Source: Oscillospiraceae bacterium (GTDB lineage: Bacteria > Bacillota > Clostridia > UMGS1883). From it: a stretch of 5,154 nt of DNA. The stretch covers positions 1-5,154 of the forward strand of contig JAFLUQ010000153.1 in the NCBI GenBank assembly GCA_022508735.1, written 5' to 3'. Both the position numbers and the translations under genes were made by a program. Position 1 is the stretch's first letter. The number at the start of each line of letters is the position of its first letter. Below the pieces are notes generated by a model that was not told the DNA's origin, ran no database searches, and was given only the letters and a program-made list of their open reading frames with translations. This document shows, piece after piece, positions 1-5,154 of the stretch.

Positions 1-253
1 AAAAGTATGTCAGGTCAACGGTGTAATAACCGCGGTTGAAGCTGAGCGGCTCAACATCGGGGAAGATCCAGATGACCTCGGCCTTGCGGCACTTAACGTC
101 GATGGCGCGGTCAACTATCTCCTGCCCGGTTTCCGTCAGAAAGACTCTCAGACATTCAACGCACTCCTTGCTGCGGCAGCTGTCATATACCTGATCGGTC
201 TGTATGCAGACTTTTTCGCTGCAGCCGAAGGAGCTTGATATTCTTTCCTCCAT
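1..253 (-). CDS. Cysteine-rich conserved hypothetical protein, N-terminal part (runs off the left edge)
   Basis: The start codon is the ATG whose complement lies at 251-253, preceded by an excellent ribosome binding site (AGGAGGA at 261-267, 7 nt spacer). The frame stays open to base 1, giving 84 complete codons; the C-terminus is outside the window. The visible protein is soluble, with no signal peptide or membrane segment. It has six cysteines, at residues 11, 16, 26, 31, 34 and 55, five of them in the first 34 residues around VYDSCRSKECVECLRVFL. Downstream come TGQEIVDRA, CRKAEVIW and a PLSFNRGYYTVDLTYF stretch. This layout (VYDSCR..C, then VEP.SFNRGYYTV) resembles a conserved small-protein family I remember from spore-forming Clostridia that carries no assigned function. 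A link to sporulation or the spore coat is conceivable but is a guess. It could share the radA transcript by read-through or have its own promoter in the 76-bp gap. Confidence 0.8.
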   Translation of the reverse strand, partial: MEERISSSFGCSEKVCIQTDQVYDSCRSKECVECLRVFLTETGQEIVDRAIDVKCRKAEVIWIFPDVEPLSFNRGYYTVDLTYF

Positions 254-298
254 GAATTAGTCCTCCTATACTAAAATTCGGATCAATATCCTCAGTAC

Positions 299-329
299 AT
301 AGTATGAAGGCCGCTGTTTTTTGCTACAA
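299..329 (-). promoter_or_regulatory. Weak candidate promoter for the Cys-rich gene
   Basis: On the minus strand, TTGTAG (complement of 324-329) is followed after 19 nt by TACTAT (complement of 299-304). Both hexamers are only fair matches to sigma-A boxes and the spacer is long. The -10 area reads CATACTATG, which also loosely resembles the CATA-type -10 of mother-cell sporulation sigma factors, but no convincing partner -35 was found. A 6-bp inverted repeat (ATACTA at 268-273 and TAGTAT at 300-305) sits around it and may be chance. No U-tract terminator hairpin was seen in the gap 254-329, so read-through from the upstream gene is equally possible. Confidence 0.2.
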
Positions 330-1046
330 TTAAATAACCATTCCCCCGTCAACCGTTATGACCTGCCCGGTTATATACTCATTCTCTGCGAGAAAGAGCA
401 TAGCTCCGGCCACTTCCTCGGGCCTGCCGATTTTGCCGAGCGGGATTTCCTCTTTCAGCATGGACATTGCATTTTCATCGAGGTGTGAGTTCATAGGTGT
501 GTCTATAACGCCCGGGGCCACCGCGTTCACTCTTATGCCCGAGGGGCCAAGCTCCTTGGCAAGGGCCTTTGAAAGGCCTATAACGCCGCTCTTCGCCGCG
601 CTGTAGTGCACCTCGCAGGAGGCTCCGGTTATGCCCCACATTGATGAAACATTGATTACTAAGCCGGATTTGCGGCTTATCATCTGTGGGATAACAGCCT
701 TGGCTGTGAGGAAGCAGCTTTTGAGGTTTGTATCTAACATTCTGTCCCAGCGATTCTCGGTTATATCTGTAAACAGAATTTGCTCCGCTATACCGGCGTT
801 GTTTATAAGCACGTCTATCTTTCCAAAGTGAGTCAGCGCCGCGTTAACGGCTGTTTTAACGCTTTCTCCGTCGGTAACGTCGCACCGCAGGCTGAGACTG
901 CCCGGAATTTCGGCGGACAGCGCCTTTGCGGCCGCCTCATTTTTATTATAGGTAAAGGCCACGTTATATCCGGCCCCTGCAAAGGTGCGCACCGCGGCTG
1001 AGCCTATTCCGCCGCTGCCGCCGGTGATGAATACGGTTTTTGACAT
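330..1046 (-). CDS. ymfI: Short-chain dehydrogenase/reductase, YmfI-like (probable EF-P 5-aminopentanone reductase; FabG-like fold)
   Basis: This is a cytosolic NAD(P)H-dependent classical SDR of 238 aa, the normal length for the family. The Rossmann nucleotide-binding motif TGGSGGIG is at residues 8-15, an acidic D56 follows strand 3, and NNAG is at 82-85. The catalytic set is complete: N107, S135, Y148 and K152 (YSAAK). The PGVIDTPM and ITGQVITVDGG segments near the C-terminus are typical. The stretch around the active site, SSMWGITGASCEVHYS (134-149), closely matches the SSIWGETGASCEVLYS I recall from Bacillus subtilis YmfI. That enzyme reduces the 5-aminopentanone group on elongation factor P to 5-aminopentanol. 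I therefore favour YmfI over the fatty-acid enzyme FabG; no other fab genes are nearby. The start is the ATG at 1044-1046: it has a ribosome binding site and begins directly at the Rossmann strand, whereas an upstream start at 1103 would add 19 residues lying inside the preceding gene. The gene is last in the radA unit, 8 nt after the peptidase stop. The fold is certain; the specific substrate is probable only. Confidence 0.9.
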   Translation of the reverse strand: MSKTVFITGGSGGIGSAAVRTFAGAGYNVAFTYNKNEAAAKALSAEIPGSLSLRCDVTDGESVKTAVNAALTHFGKIDVLINNAGIAEQILFTDITENRWDRMLDTNLKSCFLTAKAVIPQMISRKSGLVINVSSMWGITGASCEVHYSAAKSGVIGLSKALAKELGPSGIRVNAVAPGVIDTPMNSHLDENAMSMLKEEIPLGKIGRPEEVAGAMLFLAENEYITGQVITVDGGMVI

Positions 1047-1050
1047 AAGG

Positions 1051-1056
1051 TCACCT
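1051..1056 (-). promoter_or_regulatory. Ribosome binding site of the SDR gene, overlapping the upstream stop codon
   Basis: AGGTGA on the minus strand lies 4 nt before the ATG at 1046. Its AG overlaps the TAG stop of the peptidase gene (complement of 1055-1057). This arrangement suggests translational coupling and supports the downstream start over the longer reading frame. Confidence 0.7.
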
Positions 1057-2212
1057 ACTTTCCAAGGTACGAGAAGTGCATATAGTCCTGCGGACTGCTC
1101 CATGCGTCGCCGCCCCAGGTAAAGCCGTGGCTGACAAAGGCGTTCCAGCAGTCGCCGAACTTTTCAATGGAGTAGGGATTTTCGCCGGGAGCATACAGTG
1201 AACCGACCGTGGAGCCGTCGGAGTAAACGCAGTAATTCTGGTCGGGATTTATATCTATCGCCGTGCCGGTGGCATGTTCAGAGAGGCGGCTCGTCCCGGC
1301 GGTGGTGCGGAAGGAATAGCAGTATGTACCGTCGGGGTCAATGGGGAACCTCTCTTGACCGTTATATATATCGGCAAAAACTTCTGTGAGAACCCCTGCT
1401 ATGTTTTTATGCACTGTCAGGGTCAGCTTTCCGGGCACCTTTTCTCCGTTCTTGAGCTCCCATATGTCAACGGTGATATCGGTCATTTGGGCGTCGGCCT
1501 GCGCCTTTGTGGTTATAGGGCCGTCGGTGAAAACGTCGTCGGGGTCGTTCCGCCTGTACCTGCCGTTATACACATAATCGCCTGTTCCGGTATAGGGAGC
1601 AAAGGTCTCGCCGCTTTCCACAACAATTTTTGGTTGTACGTCAGAGTACATCCGCACCATAACTATGATGGCCTGTTCGACGCTCAGCTTTTCTTCAGGC
1701 AAAAACAGGCCTCTGTAATCCGCCGTCAGATAACCGTAGGCCGAGGCGGTTTTAACGTACTCAACGGCCCAGGCGGATATGTCGTAAATATCATAAAAGC
1801 TCTCCGGCTTTCCTTCGGGTTCTATGCCCAAAATAGCGGCCAGCGCCACAAAAAATCTCGCTGCCTCCTCGCGGGTAACGTAGTCATTCGGAGCAAAGGT
1901 GTGATCATCTCTTCCGTTGACAAGGCCGGCATATGACGCGGCAGCCACATATGGCGAATCGGTATCTACAAAGGGATTTTCATAGCTCTTGGGAAAGGCT
2001 GTGCCTGTAATAGCCTCATAGGCACAGATCTCAAGCTCACACAGCTCCGCCCTCGTAATATAGCCCGAAAGTCTGCTGACGGAGTACGGAATAAGTCCAA
2101 GAGCATCCGCAAGGCTGACGTCCGTCTTGGCCCAAGGGGAAACAGCCCCGGCAGGCATGGCCAAAAGCATAAGTGCAAGAATTATGGCGGTAAATTTAAT
2201 ATGTATCCTCAT
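1055..2212 (-). CDS. Exported SLH-domain D-alanyl-D-alanine carboxypeptidase-like protein (VanY / peptidase M15 family)
   Basis: The 385-aa precursor has a clear signal peptide: basic n-region (R2, K6), hydrophobic core from about residue 8 to 19, and an AGA|VS cleavage site after about residue 23. Three SLH repeats follow, at about 26-70, 78-130 and 137-191. Such repeats bind secondary cell-wall polymer, so the mature enzyme should sit at the wall surface. The first two keep the binding motif as TRAE (53-56) and TREE (113-116); the third has a degenerate SVEQ (177-180). A linker leads to a C-terminal zinc peptidase domain (about 215-385) of the VanY/M15 type: SEHATGTAIDIN supplies H313 and D320, and DYMHF supplies H379, giving a complete zinc triad. 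D376, three residues before the last histidine, is the likely catalytic acid/base. Expected activity is trimming of peptidoglycan stem peptides; whether it is a D,D-carboxypeptidase or a related endopeptidase cannot be read from sequence. The start chosen (ATG 2210-2212) has AAAGGG 9 nt upstream and gives a proper signal peptide. The gene lies between radA and the SDR gene in one transcription unit. Confidence 0.9.
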   Translation of the reverse strand: MRIHIKFTAIILALMLLAMPAGAVSPWAKTDVSLADALGLIPYSVSRLSGYITRAELCELEICAYEAITGTAFPKSYENPFVDTDSPYVAAASYAGLVNGRDDHTFAPNDYVTREEAARFFVALAAILGIEPEGKPESFYDIYDISAWAVEYVKTASAYGYLTADYRGLFLPEEKLSVEQAIIVMVRMYSDVQPKIVVESGETFAPYTGTGDYVYNGRYRRNDPDDVFTDGPITTKAQADAQMTDITVDIWELKNGEKVPGKLTLTVHKNIAGVLTEVFADIYNGQERFPIDPDGTYCYSFRTTAGTSRLSEHATGTAIDINPDQNYCVYSDGSTVGSLYAPGENPYSIEKFGDCWNAFVSHGFTWGGDAWSSPQDYMHFSYLGK

Positions 2213-2221
2213 ATCTATCAT

Positions 2222-2227
2222 CCCTTT
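2222..2227 (-). promoter_or_regulatory. Ribosome binding site deciding the start of the SLH-peptidase
   Basis: AAAGGG on the minus strand is 9 nt from the ATG at 2212, a usable distance. It directly abuts the alternative ATG at 2221 (no spacer) and lies inside a still longer TTG-initiated frame from 2260, so neither of those starts is favoured. Confidence 0.55.
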
Positions 2228-2246
2228 CAGTAAAACACTGATTAAA

Positions 2247-3620
2247 TCAGCGGTTACCAATGTACGCTATCATATCTTTAAGATTTTTGACCGCCACAAG
2301 CTCTATGCCGACGCGGTCTATGCTGCCGAGGGAGTCAAAGGGCAGCATACAGCGCTTAAAGCCCATCTTCTCTATCTCAGCTATCCGCCGGGCTGCCTGT
2401 GTTACGGTGCGCAGCTCGCCTGTGAGACCCACTTCGCCAAAAAATGCCATATCCTGCGGCACGGGCACATTCATTGCGCTGCTGGCAACCGCCGCCGCAA
2501 CGGCCAGATCTGTGGCCGGCTCGTCCAGCTTTATTCCTCCGGTCACGTTTATGTAGCTGTCCTGCATGGCGAGATTGAGGCCTGTGCGCTTTTCAAGCAC
2601 GGTTATTATGATTGAAGCGCGGTTATTATCCAGCCCTTCTGCCATGCGTTTGGGATTTGGGTATACAGACCTCGCAACAAGGGCCTGAATTTCAGCGAGT
2701 ATAGGCCGTGTGCCCTCTATCGAGCAGACCACAGCCGAGCCGGGTACGTCCACCGGGCGGCCCGAAAGCAGCATATGTGACGGGTTAAGCACATCTATGA
2801 GACCTTTGTCGGACATTTCAAACACGCCGATCTCATTAGTGGAGCCAAAACGGTTTTTTACTGCGCGAACTATTCTATAGCTTTGATGGCGTTCGCCCTC
2901 AAAGTACAGCACGCAGTCCACCATGTGCTCCAGCACGCGGGGGCCGGCAATATTGCCGTCTTTTGTCACGTGGCCGACGATGAAAAAGGTTATACCGTTA
3001 TCCTTCGCGGTGCGCATAAAGCTCATTGTGCACTCCCTCACCTGCGCCACGCTGCCGGGAGAGGATTGAAGCTCGGAGTTATATATTGTCTGAACGGAGT
3101 CTATAATGACTGTTTTAGGTTTAACGGAGGCTATGGCCTCATTTATGCTTGTAAGATCAGTTTCGTTGGCCACGAGGATATTCTCGCTGAGCGCACCGAG
3201 CCTGTCCGCCCGCATTTTTATCTGCCTCTCCGACTCCTCGCCTGATATGTACAGCACAGTCCCCGTATTTGCTATATGGCGGCACACCTGAAGCAGCAGA
3301 GTGGACTTACCTATACCCGGCTCACCTCCGCAGAGCACGAGCGACCCGGTAACAACGCCGCCGCCCAGAACTCTGTCGAGTTCGTCGCTGCCGGAGCTTG
3401 TCCGCTCCTCTATATCGGTAGAAACAGCAGTTATGCTTTTCGGCTCAGCGCGGCGCTTTTCCCTGATGGCAGCCAGAGGGGCTGAGGCCGCTCCCGCGCT
3501 GGTACGCTCGATTTTTTCTTCTATATATGTATTCCAGCTCCCGCAGCCCGGGCACTTGCCCATCCATTTGGGAGACTCGTTGCCGCACTCCTTGCAGACA
3601 AAAATGGTTTTAGCTTTCAT
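2247..3620 (-). CDS. radA: DNA repair protein RadA (Sms)
   Basis: This is a full-length RadA/Sms of 457 aa, the usual size. A C4 zinc finger is at the N-terminus (C9-X2-C12-X10-C23-X2-C26). It is followed by a RecA-like ATPase with Walker A GEPGIGKST (99-107, K105), Walker B VIIDS (171-175, D174) and the family-specific KNRFG motif (255-259). A Lon-protease-like C-terminal domain runs from about residue 275 to the end and includes DEPATDLAVAAA. RadA is a cytosolic hexameric ATPase/helicase that drives branch migration of recombination intermediates and helps process stalled or broken forks and transforming DNA. The start is the ATG at 3618-3620: GGAGAG lies 6 nt upstream and the zinc finger begins at once. 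A start at 3671 would add 17 residues encoded across the promoter and is rejected. In many Firmicutes radA follows clpC; here it instead starts its own transcript opposite a divergent secreted protein gene. It is first in a unit with the SLH-peptidase (34 nt gap) and the SDR. Confidence 0.98.
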   Translation of the reverse strand: MKAKTIFVCKECGNESPKWMGKCPGCGSWNTYIEEKIERTSAGAASAPLAAIREKRRAEPKSITAVSTDIEERTSSGSDELDRVLGGGVVTGSLVLCGGEPGIGKSTLLLQVCRHIANTGTVLYISGEESERQIKMRADRLGALSENILVANETDLTSINEAIASVKPKTVIIDSVQTIYNSELQSSPGSVAQVRECTMSFMRTAKDNGITFFIVGHVTKDGNIAGPRVLEHMVDCVLYFEGERHQSYRIVRAVKNRFGSTNEIGVFEMSDKGLIDVLNPSHMLLSGRPVDVPGSAVVCSIEGTRPILAEIQALVARSVYPNPKRMAEGLDNNRASIIITVLEKRTGLNLAMQDSYINVTGGIKLDEPATDLAVAAAVASSAMNVPVPQDMAFFGEVGLTGELRTVTQAARRIAEIEKMGFKRCMLPFDSLGSIDRVGIELVAVKNLKDMIAYIGNR

Positions 3621-3642
3621 GGCAATCTCTCCAATCCTGTCT

Positions 3643-3671
3643 ATTTTATCACATACGGGTCGATTTTTCAA
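3643..3671 (-). promoter_or_regulatory. Sigma-A promoter of the radA operon
   Basis: On the minus strand, TTGAAA (complement of 3666-3671) and TAAAAT (complement of 3643-3648) are separated by exactly 17 nt. The three bases before the -10 are TGA, giving an extended -10. Transcription would begin at about 3636, leaving a leader of roughly 16 nt before the radA ATG that just accommodates the GGAGAG ribosome binding site (3627-3632). No riboswitch or attenuator fits in so short a leader. Confidence 0.75.
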
Positions 3672-3719
3672 GCCCTAATTTATTTGAGAAAATATGATAC
3701 AAAATTAGCAAGAAAAAAG

Positions 3720-3743
3720 CATTTATTAATGTGTAAATTAATG
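3720..3743. promoter_or_regulatory. Imperfect palindrome across the promoter of the secreted protein gene; possible operator
   Basis: CATTTATT (3720-3727) and AATTAATG (3736-3743) form an inverted repeat with 7 of 8 arm positions paired around an 8-nt centre. It covers the putative -35 and the spacer and ends at the extended -10 TG, a position where a repressor would block polymerase. The region is very AT-rich, so a chance match is quite possible. Confidence 0.25.
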
Positions 3744-3750
3744 ATATAAT
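3722..3750 (+). promoter_or_regulatory. Promoter of the LamG/Ig secreted protein gene
   Basis: A perfect TATAAT -10 (3745-3750) is preceded by TG one base upstream (3742-3743), making an extended -10. A weak -35, TTTATT (3722-3727), stands 17 nt away. An extended -10 typically compensates for a poor -35. Transcription would start at about 3757, giving a leader of about 25 nt. Confidence 0.65.
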
Positions 3751-3768
3751 TATATAAAATTAAATCAC

Positions 3769-3773
3769 GGAGG
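3769..3773 (+). promoter_or_regulatory. Ribosome binding site of the LamG/Ig secreted protein gene
   Basis: GGAGG lies 8 nt before the ATG at 3782-3784, optimal for a Firmicute. It supports the start that gives an immediate MKKALSLLVA signal peptide. Confidence 0.8.
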
Positions 3774-3781
3774 TTGATGAA

Positions 3782-5154
3782 ATGAAAAAAGCACTATCCC
3801 TGCTTGTCGCGCTGGCAATGCTGGCGTCGGCAATCCCGGCCGTTATGGCTGCGGACGTTCCCGAAGACGGGCTGATCGCCTATCTCAGTTTTGATGAAGG
3901 CGTTACGGCCGAGGTTGGCGGAGTTAAGGTAAACGGCACAGTTACCACCGCCGAAGGTATTGAAGGCAACGCCGCAAGCATCCCCAGCGGCACAGGCAAC
4001 TACCTGTTTATCACCGATGCCGACGGCAATAATAATCTGCTGGTCGGCAAAAATGCGGTTACTATCTCTTTCTTTGAGAACCGCACAGGCGAGCGTTGGC
4101 CGCTGTTCATCGCGCCCAACACCAACGCACAGCAGTATAACAGCTCTGAAAACTATTTAGGTCTTTACGACAATGACGCCTTCAGAGTTGAGCGCTATGT
4201 CGGAACACGCGGCAACTCTAATTCTTCTCAGGTCGTTGGCAGCATTGTCAGCGGTTGGAAGCACGTGGCTATCGTTGTGACCGACACATACACAGAGCTC
4301 TATGTGAATGGCAGAAAAGTAGGTAAGACTGACAGCGCTTCCACTATAGCACAGCTCTTCCCCACCAATTCCTACTTCCAGGTAGGCCGCGGTAACTGGG
4401 GCAGTAACGGTGAGGATTTCGTAGGCCTTATCGATGAGCTTCGCGTTTATGAGCGTACGCTTGACGCTGATGAGATCGCTGCTTTGGCAGGCGACCTGTA
4501 CGTATCCGACGAGGAAATTCTTGCAGCTATCGACATTGCCGATAAGGACAATATCCGCAGTGACATTCCTCTTGTAAAGGAATATAAGGGCTTTAAGATC
4601 AGCTGGGAATCCTCAAATCCGGCAGTTGTTTCCGTTAGCGGCGCTGTTACCCGTTCTCAGAAGGACGAAAAAGTAACACTTACCGCAACAGTTGCGCTTG
4701 CCGACGGCGAGACCATCACAAAGACATTTGATCTGACAGTCAAGGCAATTGACACCTCTGATATTATTGACGCCATCAAAATACAAGATGCCGACAATAT
4801 ACTCGACTCTATTTATCTCATTGACGAGGTCAACGGCGTTTCCATAAACTGGACATCCTCTGACCCCGACGTAATCACAGATAAAGCCACTCCCAACGGC
4901 GACGGTTATGAAATCCCCGCGGGCTATGTTACCAGAGGCGATAAGGACGTAAAGGTCACTCTGAGCGCCACCTTCATGTTTGAAGGCCAGCCCTGGCAGG
5001 AGGACTTTGAGGTTACCGTCAAGGCCGCGAAGCCCGAGGAAGAAAAGGTTGCATATCTCTATGCCTACTTCCGCGGCTATGTAAACGGCAGCTCCAGTGA
5101 GCGCCTTTCCATCCACGTTGCCACCAGTGAGGACGGCTACAACTGGACCGACCT
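3782..5154 (+). CDS. Secreted modular protein: LamG-like domain, two bacterial Ig-like domains, probable GH43-type glycosidase domain (C-terminus beyond the window)
   Basis: The frame is open from the ATG to the window end, 457 complete codons with no stop, so the gene is partial. A signal peptide (MKKALSLLVALAMLASA...) ends at about VMA|AD, residue 23. A LamG/concanavalin A-like domain spans about 29-237: it opens with LIAYLSFDEG, contains WKHVAIVV and ELYVNGRKVG, and closes with the classic GLIDELRVYERTLDADEIAAL. Two atrophied bacterial Ig-like repeats follow, at about 241-321 and 326-415. Each has a ISWESSNPAVVSV or INWTSSDPDVI core and ends in TFDLTVKA or DFEVTVKA. After a charged linker (about 416-422), AYLYAYFRGYVNGSSSERLS and VATSEDGYNWTD look like the first propeller blade of GH43-type arabinosidases/xylosidases. 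LamG and Ig modules usually serve carbohydrate binding and spacing, so extracellular plant or host glycan breakdown is the likely role. The catalytic residues lie beyond the edge, so activity and substrate are not shown. It is transcribed divergently from radA with its own promoter. Confidence 0.9.
   Translation, partial: MKKALSLLVALAMLASAIPAVMAADVPEDGLIAYLSFDEGVTAEVGGVKVNGTVTTAEGIEGNAASIPSGTGNYLFITDADGNNNLLVGKNAVTISFFENRTGERWPLFIAPNTNAQQYNSSENYLGLYDNDAFRVERYVGTRGNSNSSQVVGSIVSGWKHVAIVVTDTYTELYVNGRKVGKTDSASTIAQLFPTNSYFQVGRGNWGSNGEDFVGLIDELRVYERTLDADEIAALAGDLYVSDEEILAAIDIADKDNIRSDIPLVKEYKGFKISWESSNPAVVSVSGAVTRSQKDEKVTLTATVALADGETITKTFDLTVKAIDTSDIIDAIKIQDADNILDSIYLIDEVNGVSINWTSSDPDVITDKATPNGDGYEIPAGYVTRGDKDVKVTLSATFMFEGQPWQEDFEVTVKAAKPEEEKVAYLYAYFRGYVNGSSSERLSIHVATSEDGYNWTD

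Larger units (their letters stand above)
330..3671 (-). other. Predicted transcription unit: radA - SLH peptidase - ymfI-like SDR
   Basis: Three same-strand genes have intergenic gaps of 34 nt and 8 nt. One good promoter lies before the first gene and no terminator-like hairpin with a U-tract is visible between them. The last ribosome binding site overlaps the preceding stop. Whether the transcript continues into the Cys-rich gene after the 76-bp gap cannot be decided from sequence. Confidence 0.65.

Noticed and set aside
254..329. Possible transcription terminator after the SDR gene
   Set aside because: No GC-rich stem followed by a T-run is present on the minus strand. The only inverted repeat (ATACTA/TAGTAT) has 6-bp AT-rich arms and a 26-nt loop.
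546..560. Perfect 6-bp inverted repeat with a 3-nt loop (GCCAAG-CTC-CTTGGC)
   Set aside because: It encodes the conserved SDR peptide AKELG inside the gene and has no U-tract; it is a coincidence of codon choice, not a terminator.
1047..1103. 19-residue N-terminal extension of the SDR protein
   Set aside because: It lies inside the 3' end of the peptidase gene and precedes the normal start of the Rossmann fold; the AGGTGA site serves the ATG at 1046.
1274..1936. Plus-strand open frame of 220 codons opposite the SLH-peptidase gene
   Set aside because: It is antisense to a gene with a clear signal peptide, SLH repeats and complete zinc motif; its translation shows no recognisable domain. It is a shadow of the real reading frame.
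2213..2260. Longer SLH-peptidase starting at a TTG (2260) or at the ATG at 2221
   Set aside because: The TTG start overlaps the end of radA and would bury the signal peptide behind 16 extra residues. The ATG at 2221 has its AAAGGG with no spacer.
3621..3671. N-terminal extension of RadA from an ATG at 3671
   Set aside because: The extra 17 codons span the -10 and -35 boxes of the promoter, and the ATG at 3620 has a good ribosome binding site directly before the zinc finger.
4502..5027. Tandem repeat-like resemblance between the two Ig-like domains
   Set aside because: The similarity is at protein-fold level only; the DNA is not repeated, so it is two homologous domains rather than a nucleotide repeat.
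4613..5116. Minus-strand open frame of 167 codons opposite the LamG/Ig gene
   Set aside because: The plus strand encodes continuous Ig-like repeats and a glycosidase-like segment here. The antisense translation shows no family features.

Overview
The window looks like chromosomal DNA from an anaerobic, probably gut-associated, Gram-positive Clostridia member (Oscillospiraceae/Christensenellaceae-like). The evidence is strong AGGAGG/GGAGG-type ribosome binding sites, SLH (S-layer homology) domains on an exported cell-wall peptidase, an SDR enzyme with the signature of Bacillus YmfI, and a large secreted LamG / bacterial-Ig protein that appears to run into a glycoside hydrolase. Base composition by eye is close to 50% GC in genes, with one clearly AT-rich intergenic region. 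This taxonomic reading is inference; there is no rRNA or other marker gene to fix it.

Layout. Positions 1-253 (minus) hold the N-terminal 84 codons of a small cysteine-rich protein that resembles a conserved clostridial family of unknown function. A 76-bp gap follows. Positions 330-3620 (minus) form a compact three-gene unit read right to left: radA (DNA recombination/repair ATPase), an exported SLH-VanY-type D,D-peptidase, and a YmfI-like short-chain dehydrogenase/reductase. The gaps are 34 nt and 8 nt, and the last Shine-Dalgarno sequence overlaps the preceding stop codon. A good sigma-A promoter (TTGAAA-N17-TAAAAT with an extended -10 TG) lies just upstream of radA. Positions 3621-3781 are an AT-rich divergent intergenic region with back-to-back promoters. 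Positions 3782-5154 (plus) are the first 457 codons of a secreted modular protein, open at the window end: signal peptide, LamG-like domain, two atrophied bacterial Ig domains, and the beginning of what looks like a GH43-type beta-propeller.

How the genes relate. The three-gene unit mixes a DNA repair factor, a cell-wall hydrolase and a probable elongation factor P modification enzyme. They share a transcript but no obvious pathway, which is typical of housekeeping operons in Firmicutes. The divergent gene belongs to extracellular polysaccharide use and is probably controlled separately. I found no RNA genes, CRISPR arrays, insertion sequences, convincing terminators or clear signs of horizontal transfer. 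Nothing here amounts to a clearly undescribed system. The more interesting points are the likely misannotation trap of the SDR gene as FabG, the SLH-peptidase architecture with one degenerate SLH repeat, the unnamed Cys-rich protein at the left edge, and the unfinished modular glycan-active protein at the right edge.
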